Notes: a model not told the origin generated them from the sequence alone. A stretch of 64,000 nucleotides of DNA from Neostapfia colusana (GCA_030760725.1 JASWHV010000003.1:117894153-117958152), one strand, 5' to 3'; positions 1 through 10,655 are shown, counted from the first letter of the stretch. Program-made: numbers and translations.

Positions 1-355
1 AGCACTGTCAACCCAACCACAGCCCTAAAATTAACAGTAAATAATACTAACATATAAACTTCTATCAAGTTCTTGTTTGCCGCTACTTTTTCATATGGCT
101 ACACCGTTCATCCTTGCATTTTTCAGTCTCAATATTATTATTTGGTGGTCTGATATTGTGATTGTCTCTTTAATTTTTATATAATGTAGAAGTTAAATTT
201 ATTCCTATTTCCTAACATGAATTTGAACTTGATTTGAACATCTACCATAGAGCCGGGGAGGTACCGGGTCCGGGCCGGCCGTGGCCGGCCGCGCTGCCCC
301 GACAAAAGCCGGGGAGAGGCCGGAGGGGAGGGGGAGGGGACTTACCTCGGCCGGA

Positions 356-455
356 GACGGGCGGCGGCGGTGGCGGGGATGGGCGGCGGCGACCGGGATG
401 GCGGCGACGGGCGGCGGCGGTGGCGGGGACGGGCGACGGCGACCGGGATGGCGGC
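356..455. repeat. 50-bp GC-rich tandem repeat, two units
   Basis: Two near-identical 50-bp units, each starting GACGGGCGGCGGCGGTGGCG, lie at 356-405 and 406-455 inside CACTA element 1. They produce the Gly/Arg/Pro-rich overlapping ORFs seen on both strands here, which I do not regard as genes. Confidence 0.75.
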
Positions 456-509
456 GGCGACTGGTGCGAGTCGGGAGGCGGCACTGGCCGCCTCCCGGCT
501 CACGCACGG

Positions 510-787
510 GTTATATACCCCGTTATTGACGACGGTGCTAGGAAACTGTCGTCAATAAGGACTTGTTGACGATGGTACTAGGTTACCGTCATCAATAACT
601 CCTCGGGTATTTAGTTAAAACGACGGCCACTGTCGTCAATAATTTATTGACGACGGTTCTGATCTAGCCGTCGTCAATAACTAAGTTATTGACGACGGCT
701 ATATATAGCCATCGTCAATAACATTAAAGACGACGGCCCCGTCGTCAATAAATTTGGCCGTCGTCTATGATTGTTTTTCCTGTAGTG
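510..787. repeat. Subterminal inverted-repeat array and TIR of CACTA element 1
   Basis: Repeated ACGACGG/CCGTCGT pairs separated by 10-20 bases, mostly flanked by TTATTG or CAATAA, finish at the terminal inverted repeat ending CCTGTAGTG at 787. Each pair can fold into a small hairpin. The core ACGACGG is shared with CACTA element 2, but the flank differs (TCAATAA here, TAAGTT there), so the two elements belong to related but distinct families. Confidence 0.75.
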
Positions 788-2619
788 CTAGCGCAAGAAA
801 CCAACAGAGCCATCGCCGCTACTGTCTTCGATCGCTCGGCCTACCCCCAGCTTGCGAGCAACCCCAGAACCATAGCAAAACGGCACCACAGTAAACCTCA
901 CGACCTCCTCAGACCACTAACGAGTGAGTTCGGCTTCACCAAACCTGAGCACGCAAGTTCCCGTGGCGACCGAAAGCAAATGGCGGCAAAGAGCTCACGT
1001 GGACAGCTCGGCTGGGGGCTTCTCACGCCCAAGCGAGGACGCCTAGAGGAGCGCTAGGATCACGTGTTGCTCACATCCGAAGCTCAGCTCGAACCTTTGC
1101 TCATCGCCGGCGAATTTAGGGATTTTCCTCCGGCCGGCTCAAACAGAGGTTCAGGTAAGAATCTTTTCAATTCTCACGCCATATTCGTTTAGGGCTCTGC
1201 AAATTGCACACACATGGTCTAGACTTGCTAGCGCACCATTATCCACCACGCCATGGCCTAAGATCGCCGGTAGAAGCTCTATTTGGAGGTTTTCCAACGA
1301 CCGAACCCAATTTCACAGTCGGGTGCACGGTGAAACCATGGTTAGAGCCATTTCCGAGCATTTGTACGACCATGTCGACCTTCTCTTGCCTCCACCGGTG
1401 CTGTAGAGCCACTCTACCGAAGTTTTGGTGGGCTAGAAGGGTCGGACAACGTCACCGAACTTGCACCGAACTCGAATGTGAGCAAAGGTCTCGGGCTGTG
1501 TTGGAGCCGTCGTCCGCCGGGGGAAATCTCCCGACGTGTTCAGCGCACGGTTTTAGGCCCTAGCGGCAAGGGAGAGCTTGGGAGGTGGCCGGAGTAGCGG
1601 TGTCCGAGAAGTTCCGGCGAGCTCGGTGGCGCGGACGCGCGGGGGGCTGGAGGTAGACGAAGGACGGGTCGGCCCCACATGTCAGCGTCTGAGTTTAAAA
1701 AGGGGAGGATCTGTTGTGGCCTCGGATCACTTTGTGACAGTGCGGGAAGGACATTGTGGCCCCGTGTGGTTTACCCGAGAGACTGACACGTAGCTACCGG
1801 GCCCGCTGTCAGGGACTTGAACTTTTCCCCGTTAATTTGAATTCCAGAATTTCCCCAAACTTTAGAACCTCATAACTTTTGCCATGAAGCTCCAAATTCA
1901 AATTGGGTTGGATTCAGGTTGAAAAAATGTATCCAAATATGCAACCCAATTTTTACGAAAGTCATTATTTAAATCTGGAAAATTCTTTACAGAAAAAAAT
2001 TAGAGGGAGTTTGGTTCATCTATAAATCCTCAAATTTTGGCAGAATATTCTTTAGGATGTTATTGAACTCCTGTAAAAATTTCATCTCATTTGGAGTTGA
2101 TTTGGGTAGGAGGATTCTGATTTCAAGTTGCTGTATTCAAATGAATACAGAAACATTTTCAGAGAATTTCAAAAACTTGGAAATTCAATTCTGGGCAATT
2201 CCTAGCTCCAAAATTCCTAGGAAACTTCATGCATGATCGCTGAGCTATGTTTGAAATTGTGGTTTACTTGAATTTGCATGAAAGTGCAAATTTATTCAGA
2301 ATTAATTCCTTTTTGCTTAATTTCTTAGAGAATTGTTCTGAATAAACCACTCAATGAAAAATGCTAATTTTTGGTCCAGAATACTTTCTTGTTACAAGGA
2401 ACTCACATGAAAATTTTCAGCTCCATTGGAGCTATGGATCATCACTGTCCTGTTTAACCTTTTTAGATGAGTAACACAAAAGTGATGAAATGCACTTATC
2501 ACTTGATCATGTTGCTTAACCCAAACCACTAGCACCAGTGTCATGTTAAATTCTTAAACAGAGTTCCAGTTTCAAACTTGTCATTAGAACTTGTTAGCAA
2601 AAGCTTTACAAATAAATAC

Positions 2620-2622
2620 TTG
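2620..2622. other. Target-site duplication TTG, left copy (CACTA element 2)
   Basis: TTG at 2620-2622 directly precedes the CACTA terminus and is repeated at 7001-7003 after the other terminus. A 3-bp duplication is the hallmark of CACTA insertion. Confidence 0.85.
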
Positions 2623-2912
2623 CACTACAGGAAACATCGCACCTTACGACGGCCTCTGTAATTTACGACGGCAAGCCGTCGTAAGTAAACTAACTTACGA
2701 CGGTCGCCCTGAGCCGTCGTAAGTAAACTAACTTATGAAGGCTACCGGCCCATGGCCGTCGTAAGTTAATGGGCCATCGTAAGATAACCGTAACTTACGA
2801 CGGTCGCAACCCTAAGCCATCGTAAGTTACACCACCATCGTAAACTAAGCGTAACTTACGACGGCCGTAACCTAAGCCGTCGTAAGTTACGTGACCGTCG
2901 TAAGTAGATGGT
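2623..2912. repeat. Left terminal and subterminal repeats of CACTA element 2
   Basis: The terminal CACTACAGG is followed by about eight alternating ACTTACGACGG and CCGTCGTAAGT motifs. These are the presumed binding sites for the element's DNA-binding protein. Adjacent units are inverted and can pair. Confidence 0.85.
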
Positions 2913-4050
2913 ATTAACCCGCGCCCCGGCCCAGGCTCGGGCTATTGTCCGAGCCCGAACCGCCGCAGCACCGCCCCGCCGTCGAGCCGCCGCCGGTCGC
3001 CGCCGCTCGACCGTCCGGCGCCGCCACGAGCCGGCCGCCGCCGCCCCGAGCTGCCCTGGGCCGCCCCGGCCCCGTTCCGAGCCGCCCGGCGCCACCCCGA
3101 GTCGCCCCGGGCTGCCCGGCGCCGCCTCGCTGCCTCCGGCCCCAACCCCGTGCTTCCCGCGGACCACCGCCGCCTCCGTCGCCGCAGCCATCGTCGTCGT
3201 CGCCAAACAAATCAAGTAATTTTTTTAGTTTTTGAAATTAGTTGTTAGTTAGATTAGATAAAAAAGTTTATTACTTAATCAATTTGTATGTATTTAGTAG
3301 ATAATTAGTTTAGTTGTTAATTATTTGATTTAAATTAGTAATTGTTTCTGATTTTAGTTATTTAATTTAGTTAATTGATTGATTAGTTGTTTAAGCACAT
3401 TGTTATTGCTTTACCCCCGGCCCCGCTGCCACCAGCCCCCCACCGTCGCCGGTAGTGTACCGACGCCTAGGCGTCCAGTCGGTGGCAGGGGGATGCCTGG
3501 GCGGCTCACCTCGCCTGGCCGAGCGTCGCCGATGCCGGCGCCGCCGATGCCGGCGCTGCCTCCGCCCGTCGCCGTCGCTGCAAGGCGCCGCCGGCCCCCC
3601 CTGATCTGGAGAGGAGTGAGGGAGGGGGATGAAAATGAGTGTATTAGGGTTGTGGGCATTTTTCATGACCCTCATAGAACGCGTGGATCGTCGGATTAGA
3701 TCCGACGGTCGTGGGCACTTGGGCTGCTCAGCCCAAGCCCGAGCCAGACTCTCAGCCCTGCCCCGAGCTGACCTCCGCCGCCACCTCCATCGCCGCCCGC
3801 CGCCGCCGCCTCCACCGCCGGCCGCCAGCCTTCAACCCATGGCCTTCGTAAGTTAATGGACCATCTTAAGATAACTGTAACTTACGACGGCCGCAACCCT
3901 AACCCGTCGTAAGTTACACCACCATCGTAAACTAAGCGTAACTTACGATGGCCGTAACCTAAGCCGTCATAAGTTACGTGACCGTCGTAAGTAGATGGTT
4001 TTAACCGCCGCCCCGGCCCGGGCTCGGGCTATTAGCCCGAATAGCCCGAG
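2752..4050. repeat. Internal direct duplication: about 2752-2960 repeated at about 3840-4050
   Basis: The block from CATGGCC...TCGTAAGTTAATGG through GCCCCGGCCC and GGCTCGGGCTATT occurs twice in the same orientation, roughly 1.09 kb apart, with scattered substitutions (for example GGGCCATCGTAAG versus GGACCATCTTAAG). The element therefore carries a second subterminal-type cluster deep inside. Confidence 0.8.
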
Positions 4051-4289
4051 AACGCACAGCCGCAGTGCCGCCCCGCCGCCGATTCACTGCCGCCGCCGAT
4101 TCGCCGCCGCCCCGCCCTACCGCAGCCGTCACCGTCCCACCCCAAGCCCCACCTGGCCGCCCCTGCTCACGCCGAGCCCTGGCCGCGCCTCGGCCGCCGC
4201 CGCTCGCCCCGCCTCGAGCCCCGCCCTGCTGCGCCGCCGACCCACCTTGCCCGGCCCCTGCTCGACGCACCGCCAGGAGAACCCTGGTC

Positions 4290-4490
4290 GCCACGCTTCG
4301 AGCTCCTGCTCGCCGCGCCGCCTGGAGCCCCTGCTCGCCACGCTTCGAGCTCCTTCTCGCCGCGCCGCCCGGCCCTGCTCGCCGTGCCGCCTCCCGACTT
4401 TGTGTATGTGTGACCCGACACCGTGTGTATGTGTGTATGTGTGACCCGACACCGTGTGTATGTGTGATCTGACACCATGTTTATGTGTGA
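4290..4490. repeat. Two short tandem repeats: GC-rich, then TGTGTATGTGTGA type
   Basis: 4290-4395 repeats a unit containing CACGCTTCGAGCTCC and GCTCGCC. 4396-4490 repeats a roughly 25-35-bp unit combining TGTGTATGTGTGA with CCGACACCGTG, with a diverged last copy (TCTGACACCATG). Both lie in the non-coding interior of CACTA element 2. Confidence 0.7.
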
Positions 4491-5030
4491 TTACATGTTT
4501 AATTTGATCTTAGTTGATTAAATGTTTAATTAGTATTGTAATTGATTATTGTTGAATTAATACTTTGATTGATTGCGTGATTAGTTATTATATGTAAATA
4601 AATGGGTTTCGGCCCGGTCCGGCCTGACACGACGCATTTAGGGTCTGTCATGGCCCATTTAGTGGTACTGTATTAGTCGAGATAGGCACGGAGTACGGCA
4701 AGCTCCCCTGCGTGGACGGAGGGCCCCGACGGGGCGGTTTCATCTTTGACCCACTTACGACGGGGCATAACGTACGATGGCTAACCCTAAAGGCGTCGTC
4801 AGATAATGGCAGGCCCCAGCGGGGCATAACTTAGGACGGCTGACCCACTTCTTTGTCTCTCTCTCGTTCTTTCCTTCTCTCTCGTTCTTTCCTCTCTCTC
4901 TTTTAAATGACTCAAAAATGAAAGATCGACGTAAACCTATAAAACATGCGTCACCCGTTTCGAACCGGACCGTCTCACATGTGTTACGCATGTGAGGCGT
5001 GTAGGTTCAGAATTGACCCTTTTTGGACAG

Positions 5031-5234
5031 CCTGGGAGTGACCGACGGGGCGTGGCTTGTGATGAGACGCGAGTTTAGATCTAGACGAGATTTCGATGGC
5101 ATAACCCTGTTGTTCTCTGCTGCACCATTTTCGGGCGTGCAGTGGAGAACAGCGGGTTTATGCTGCCAAAATTTAGTTCGGATCCAGAACACGCGTCTCG
5201 TCATGAGCACGCTCCGCTCGGTCACTCTTGGGTG
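5031..5234. repeat. About 200-bp imperfect inverted repeat (hairpin) in CACTA element 2
   Basis: Left arm about 5031-5125, loop about 11 bases, right arm about 5137-5234. Matching landmarks on the two arms (right arm read as reverse complement) are GAGTGACCGA, GACGCG, GCATAA, TGTTCTC and CTGCAC, in the same order. The ORFs on the two strands here are mirror shadows of the palindrome. It lies about 100 bases upstream of the first exon of the transposase-type pseudogene. No protein function is implied. Confidence 0.75.
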
Positions 5235-5331
5235 GGTTTAGCACCTATCCTTTCCAATAGATGTAGGGCCGTGACATAAATAAATTCTAATGTAACTATA
5301 ATTTCCATGACATTAAACTGCAGATTCAAAC

Positions 5332-6508
5332 ATGGGTGAGGACCGTAGTTGGATGTATACCGGTTGGAGAACAGTTCTGGTGGTGACTCGGATGAGTGGT
5401 TTGCCAAGACAGATGCTTTTGTAGATCGAGCTTTTTCATTGTCAAAGATCGATAAGGTGCGGTGCCCATGTACGAAATGTCAGAATACGAAGTTTCTATT
5501 ATTGATACACTAACACCATTTCTATGTTTTTAGGAAAAGTATGGGCAGGAAGTCATCAAAATACACGGTGAAGGGTACAATTGGGAAAACGCGCCAATCG
5601 AATCTCAAGACGTGTATGCAAGCGGCGGCGGGAAGGCCCATGGCCGGTGAGTTGATTTCTTTGATTTAGGTTTTCCAATCTTCCTTCTTTTACTTATTAT
5701 TTTTCTTTCTTTTGTAGGTTTGCCATTTTCGATGGAGTTGTCGACTCGAGGTCGACGCGACCTGCGAGAGGCATTTCATCGACGCGGGCTTCGTCGGTTG
5801 GTCCGTCAAGTGGCCGTCTCTCGTAGAGGGACATGGAGTTCCGTGCCATGCAGGAGAGGCTGACGCGGACCCAGGAGGAGCTCGACAGGACGAGGGCCAT
5901 CCAGGAGTACCAAGCTAACTACATGGCCCAGATGCAGGCAGCGGTTAAGGTAAGTAATTTCAATTACTGTAGTTCACTTTCATAACATTTCAGTAATACA
6001 TATGTTCTAATATTTTCCAATTATAGGCCTTAGCTCGACAGAACGGCCAACAAATCATGATTCCTGCGTGGCAGCCGCCACAGGTGACCCCTCCACAGGA
6101 GCCCACAGCCCAGGTGCCTCCGGTACAGGTAATAAACTCTTTAATATTGTATTTTTCATCTAACATAAGGAGAGAGGGAGATGTAGAGTGGTACAGAAGG
6201 GAGAGAGGGAGTGCGAGAGAGAGTGAGAGTGAGATGGAGAGATCGAGTGTTGCAATAGAGAGAGAGAGTGCGAGAGAGGGTGTGAGTGAGAATAACATAA
6301 AGAGGGGATGAATAGTACAGAGAGAGGAAGAGAGTGAGAAAAAAGAGAAAGGCATTGATATCTGAATCCAAACCGTCGTAACTACTCATGTGTTTTGTAG
6401 GGTTCGGCGACGGAGGCCTCTACTCCATCGCCACAGCCACCGGTTCCAAGAGAGACGCGTGGAGATGATATCTTCGGCTCCGGAGGTAGTCGAGAGGGTA
6501 GTGTGTAG
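5332..6508 (+). pseudogene. Decayed CACTA transposase-type gene (transposase-associated domain plus Transposase_24-like tail)
   Basis: Five exon-like pieces can be read. The first (5332-about 5500) encodes a DRSWMYTG motif and, after a 1-base frameshift, SDEWFAKTDAFVDRAFSL and CPCTKCQN, which match the transposase-associated domain (PF13963) of En/Spm proteins. Pieces at 5534-5646, 5718-5949, 6027-6128 and 6401-6508 have good AG/exon/GT borders. They encode EKYGQEVIKIHGEGYNW, FAIFDGVVDS, a Gln/Glu/Arg-rich helical stretch (EFRAMQERLTRTQEELDRTR) and a Pro/Gln-rich end closing with TAG at 6506. This resembles the C-terminal half of plant CACTA Transposase_24-type proteins. An in-frame TAG at 5824-5826 breaks the third piece. 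The catalytic transposase domain that would normally lie between or beside these parts is absent. Assignment rests on motif recognition, not on a search. Confidence 0.75.
6165..6340. repeat. GA-rich microsatellite
   Basis: A degenerate (GA)n/(GAGT)n purine-rich run lies in the last intron-like gap of the CACTA element 2 pseudogene. ORFs on either strand are low-complexity artefacts. Confidence 0.8.
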
Positions 6509-6629
6509 CCCGTTTGTAATTTTGTTGTGAGTGATGCATATGAACTATTTTATGACTGTTTACTCATAACTGTTTGTTCTATGAGCTGGCCATCGAGCCA
6601 GGTTAGTGCGTTTCTGTTTTTTAAAAAAA

Positions 6630-7000
6630 TTACAAACATAACTTACGACGGCTACTGCCCAGAAGCCGTCGTAAGTTTGCCTCTGTTACTTACGACGGTT
6701 CTGGTGACCATCGTAAGTTAGCCTCTGTTACTTACGACGGTCGCCAGAACCGTCGTAAGTAACGTGCCTTGGGCCACCACGTGGCCTAGGCCGTTACTTA
6801 CGATGGATGCGCGATGCCGTCGTAAGTTAAGTTATTTACGACCGTAGTCGTCATAAGTTACGTTATTTACGATGGGGTAATTACCTCGGCTGTATACCAT
6901 CGTAAGTAAAAAAATGCTGTCGTAAGTAGCTAACTTACGACGGTTTACCACTTAATTACGACGGCCTCAGTCGTCGTAAGTTTCTTGAATCCCTGTAGTG
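6630..7000. repeat. Right subterminal array and TIR of CACTA element 2
   Basis: Repeated ACTTACGACGG...CCGTCGTAAGT inverted units, spaced 10-20 bases, end at CCCTGTAGTG (6991-7000). This matches the left array in motif and arrangement. The TTG duplication follows at 7001-7003. Confidence 0.85.
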
Positions 7001-8678
7001 TTGTGCATATTCATAACTTGTAGCATCTACGTGAAGATTGTGAAACAATCAGAGTGGAGATCAAAGGAGAAGGAAAGCGAGTGATCAAGCCTCAAGTGGT
7101 CGTCACTAACTGAACATTATATACTAGTCCCTTGCAAAACAAAGGCAAGCCCCGGTTTGCATCAAAATTTACAAGTTTTTATTTTTATTCACTTTATAAT
7201 GTCTAGCATGTTGGTTATTGCATTAAGTCTAGATGGTATGACACTCCACATGCATGAACCAGAAAAATCCTGAGTTTTATTAAGAGTAGGTTTCACTTAA
7301 TGACATATGCTGTGATCAGGTTAAAAAAAGTGGATTAAAAGAGGCATAACTCGAGTAGGCCGTTTCCTACTCGTGAACCGAGATTAAGAGGGATCAATCG
7401 GAAGAGTTGGGAATTGATCCTCTTAGTTGGGAATGGAGACCGGACAGTATGGATGGAAGGCTCAAGGACGTGGTCCTGTGAACCTAGTCTATGTCTGAAT
7501 TGATTAAGACCCATTCTCGTGCGTGGCCCCGATGGACAAGTTCGAGTTGTGTACCAGATACATACTGGCAATATGTGACCCAGGAAACCGATGTAACATG
7601 TTAACCTGGGTGTCGAGGCAATCCCCACCCTCTTATGCAGATTCTGAAAGGATAGAGAAGTCGGCTCTATGAGGGTTTGCCACAGTGAGACTTAATCCAA
7701 GTCGTTGGGACCGGTTTGATATTTGGGTGTCGTGCGAAAGGTTGCCACATACGACGTTGAGGGGATCAGTTGATCACCGGTATCGTACAGGCGTATATGT
7801 CGTGTCAGCCGGGTGTTTTTGATTCGAATCACCGTCGCTCGCGGTAGTGAGCATACTTGTACACTGAGTCGTGACGTAGTAAGAAACTGGGAAAAGTTAA
7901 TATGCTTCGTGAGTAATCCTCATATTGGAGATGAGGGATGATCAACACCTTCACTAAATTTACTTTCCACCTTTGGCTAGTAGCGTCAAGACAAAGCATT
8001 TCTTGTTTGATTGTGGAGTCTCGGTGTTGATGGTGCAAGGTCTTTATGGGTCTAGGGTAGCTCACTAAAGTTACATTCTCCTCGGGCAAGTGGCATTGAG
8101 ACGAAGCGTTTCTTGTTTGATTGTGGAGTCTCGATGTAAATTGTGTGAGGGCTATAAATGTTGCTAAAAACTTGAAGTATGGACTCTCCTTTAGCTCAAG
8201 TTCATATTTTGTGCAAACTTCTATATTCAGCCCTCTATTTTCAGCATGTAGAGTTTCATGACTAGGGCTGAAGGTTAAGTCTTGCTGAGCTTTATGCTCA
8301 CAGGTACTGCATGAGTTGTTTTGCAGGTAATAACACTATGCTGATAAGTATGGTTGTCCGATGAGACTTGGAACTCTCCGAGTGGGGACTCATGGAAACC
8401 CATGCTGCTGCTATTGTGATCGTGTTGCTAGTGAGAAGGGTCCGCGGGCTGGACGTTTTCTCTGTTGCTTAGCATAGATATGGGACGTGAGTTGTATCAG
8501 TCTTCCGCTGTAGATTATTTTGAGAAGTATTAGTAAAATTCATACTTTGTAAGCTTCCGCTTGATTTATGTAATATGATGCTTTATTATGTGTGCTGTTG
8601 GGTGCCGCATCGCACGGCACCACCCAATGTGATTCCTGGGCAAGCGGCACGGCCCCATGATCGGGTCCGGCCCTCACA

Positions 8679-10637
8679 GTTACTACAGCGGAAGATAATT
8701 TATACAACTCATTCCAACCTAACTAGCAAAAGTCAGTTGTCCAGCCCTACGGACAACACACACTAGCTGCACTCATCTTCAGCACGGCGTGTACGGCTCC
8801 CACCCAGCCGTGGTCCCCGACGGAGGGTAGCCCTCGCTGGTGGACTCGTACTCCGTGTCCGTGGGGTACTCCTCACCTGCAAACACTCATAGCAGCAACC
8901 GTGAGCACGATGGATCAGCAAGTCTTAACCAACTCACCTATACATGAAACTCTACATGCAGTTCATACTCGAACATAGGATGATAATTTGCAGCAAACGG
9001 ACATGCCTACATGTTCATCCTTAGTTCATATTTTAGCCACAAGTTAACGGTTCATGAATCTGAAATTTAGTAAGCAATATTTGGTGGCACACATGTAGCA
9101 ATACAAATTATTCATATCAGCAATATTGAATCATAATATTCTATATATTAACCTACGTCACGATGCAGTGAACAAGCGGTACTCATAACCGTGAGGGACG
9201 GCAAATCGACTCGATATACACCTGCAGGGATACCCGAATAGCACGTCACGTACGCCCACACGCGGAGCTGCACACAGCACGCTCACCCCGTGTTGTACGG
9301 GACAACCTTTCACCGAACAGCCCAAACGTTGAACCGGTCGCACCCAAACGGACAGGAGGTTCCCTACACGGAGCATCTTTCTATGGCCGTTAGCAGATTT
9401 CCACCTTTATGCCCTCAACCTACACCTACAAATCGGTGCGTTATGCCACGACACCCGGAGGTATAGGTTACATTGGTTTATCAGGGCCCATATATCCGAT
9501 ATGCCTTTGGTACATTCAAAACTTGTTCACCAGGGCCGCACACGGATCGGTCCTCAGTGGACACAGACAGGGCAACACACACAAGACTTTCTCTTGCTGT
9601 GTCCTAGCCCCTGCCTAGTCTCATTATGTTCTTACTACAGTTGTCTCACCACTCGAACCAATCCCGTGTGTCCCGAAACCTATACTCGCGAGTAGATTCC
9701 AACTACACGACTTGTACCAAAGTCTATAAACATTAAGCACAGAATGAACTACTCGAGGACTTATACACTACCCTCACTCTTGTTGTAATAACCTGGTGAT
9801 GCATTTGGGGTTCCATCCATCCTACACCTAATGCACATACATACTTCACACTAAGTGTATATAAAGCAAGACTTTATAAAACTTGTTAAATACAAACCGG
9901 GGCTTGCCTTGTTGCTTCTGGTCAGAGGTCAGGGTCTCGTCCGGAAGTATGAAGTCCAACACTTCCGGGGTCTCCTGGCCTTCAGCGACTACACGTGAGC
10001 AATGTAACGATATGCCAATTTAAATGCAATGTGTTAAATTTAGTATGTAAAGACCATAACTCTAGCTAGATTTCTCATTTGGATCTGAAATTTTTATGGT
10101 GGCTTTTTAAGGACCTAACCTGAGACTTGACCAAATTTCATTTGAACCCAAGCTCATTTGCGCTCTGCACAAATAATAGTCTAAATGGTCATTACTAGAG
10201 CTTCTATGGATTTCCAGGGATTTTCATGGAACGAACAATTATTTTATGGAAACTAGAGTTTGAGATGGTTCTAATGGAGTTGGTTTCATGTCATTTGAAT
10301 AATCCTAGAGAAGCTTATGCCCTAATCAAGATTTGAGAAAATCTGAAAAATGTTTCTGTACATTTTTCCATTTTCTCAGGTCAGTTCACTTAATCACACC
10401 ATTAGGGGCACTAAATTTGGCATGAGCATTCCTAGCAAGGTGTATGAGTTTTTCATATGCTCAGCCCCTATAAGATACATGTAGGAAATGCCACTTTGGC
10501 ATTTTGTGAGTTTATCATCTAATGACCATGTTGATGGTGTTTACTTGCTCTTCAAAGGTGTTCATAAGTTTTCCTAAAATGAGGTGTGTGTGGTGTGATG
10601 AAAACTTTGAATGTGCGCAAAAACTTAGGCCCTTACA
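8679..10637 (-). mobile_element. 3' LTR of element C, truncated and internally deleted
   Basis: On the minus strand the LTR starts at 10637 with TGTAAGGGCCTAAG directly after the polypurine tract. It lacks about 1.9 kb found in the LTR of element A: sequence matching about 20430 in A is joined to sequence matching about 22370 near 10400. At the other end its last 150 or so bases are missing and it abuts the 3' end of LTR E at 8678/8679, tail to tail. No gene is supported in it. Confidence 0.75.
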
Positions 10638-10655
10638 TTCGTCCCTCCTTAAAAG
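10638..10655 (-). other. Polypurine tract of element C
   Basis: On the minus strand this reads CTTTTAAGGAGGGACGAA, just before the LTR TGTAAGG. It would prime plus-strand DNA synthesis. An imperfect palindrome AATCTCGGGATGAGATT lies next to it, as in elements A, B and D. Confidence 0.8.

Larger units (their letters stand above)
1..787. mobile_element. CACTA element 1, one terminus (other end off window)
   Basis: The segment ends at 787 with CCTGTAGTG, the reverse complement of the CACTACAGG terminus of CACTA (En/Spm) transposons. Inside this end, 510-765 is a run of about six short inverted-repeat units, each with a GACGACGG arm facing a CCGTCGTCAATAA arm, the usual subterminal transposase-binding array. 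1-200 is AT-rich and featureless. 235-500 is very GC-rich low-complexity sequence; the ORFs there are overlapping composition artefacts. The candidate 3-bp duplication after the end is CTA (788-790), but it cannot be tested without the left end. The element interrupts LTR E. No transposase gene is visible in the part seen. Confidence 0.8.
2623..7000. mobile_element. Complete CACTA (En/Spm) transposon, element 2, 4378 bp
   Basis: It starts CACTACAGGAAAC and ends CCCTGTAGTG, with TTG duplicated on both sides. Removing it restores LTR E, which then aligns with the matching stretch of element D's LTR around 52030-52080, so the empty site has an internal control. Both ends carry arrays of ACTTACGACGG/CCGTCGTAAGT units (2640-2912 and 6630-6985), and further clusters sit inside (3842-3995, 4750-4850). 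The interior holds GC-rich blocks (2910-3200, 3400-3840, 4000-4395), short AT-rich spacers, a 200-bp hairpin (5031-5234) and a broken transposase-type gene (5332-6508). There is no DDE catalytic domain, so it could move only with transposase supplied in trans. Confidence 0.9.
788..8678 (+). mobile_element. LTR E: forward Ty3/gypsy LTR, split by CACTA element 2
   Basis: The two pieces, 788-2622 and 7001-8678, are one LTR of the same family as the LTRs of element D, in the opposite orientation. 1860-2620 mirrors about 52100-52860, and 8575-8678 mirrors about 50494-50600 (both near GGGTGCCGC). The 3' end CCCTCACA at 8678 has the CA terminus. No PBS follows, so it is either the 3' LTR of an element lying off the left edge or a truncated or solo LTR. 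The 5' end is hidden behind CACTA element 1. 788-1800 is GC-rich and the rest AT-rich. ORFs such as 1204-1563 have no recognisable product. Confidence 0.75.

Noticed and set aside
205..569. Overlapping ORFs on both strands in the GC-rich block
   Set aside because: Gly/Arg/Pro low-complexity translations of a 50-bp tandem repeat inside CACTA element 1, open in several frames at once.
510..770. CRISPR-like array of regular repeats
   Set aside because: The units are inverted pairs with variable spacing next to a CACTA terminus in a plant-type genome; they are transposon subterminal repeats.
2856..4478. Pro/Ala/Arg-rich ORFs inside CACTA element 2
   Set aside because: Open in most frames because of GC-rich repeats; no motif, no start context, no conservation between the duplicated copies' frames.
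5007..5241. A small gene at the CACTA hairpin
   Set aside because: The two ORFs are mirror images on opposite strands created by the inverted repeat.
6156..6389. Ser/Leu-rich ORF on the minus strand
   Set aside because: Translation of a GA/CT microsatellite.
8669..8700. Primer binding site after LTR E
   Set aside because: The bases after 8678 read GTTACTACAGCGGAAG, not TGGTATCAGAGC, and belong to the reverse LTR of element C.
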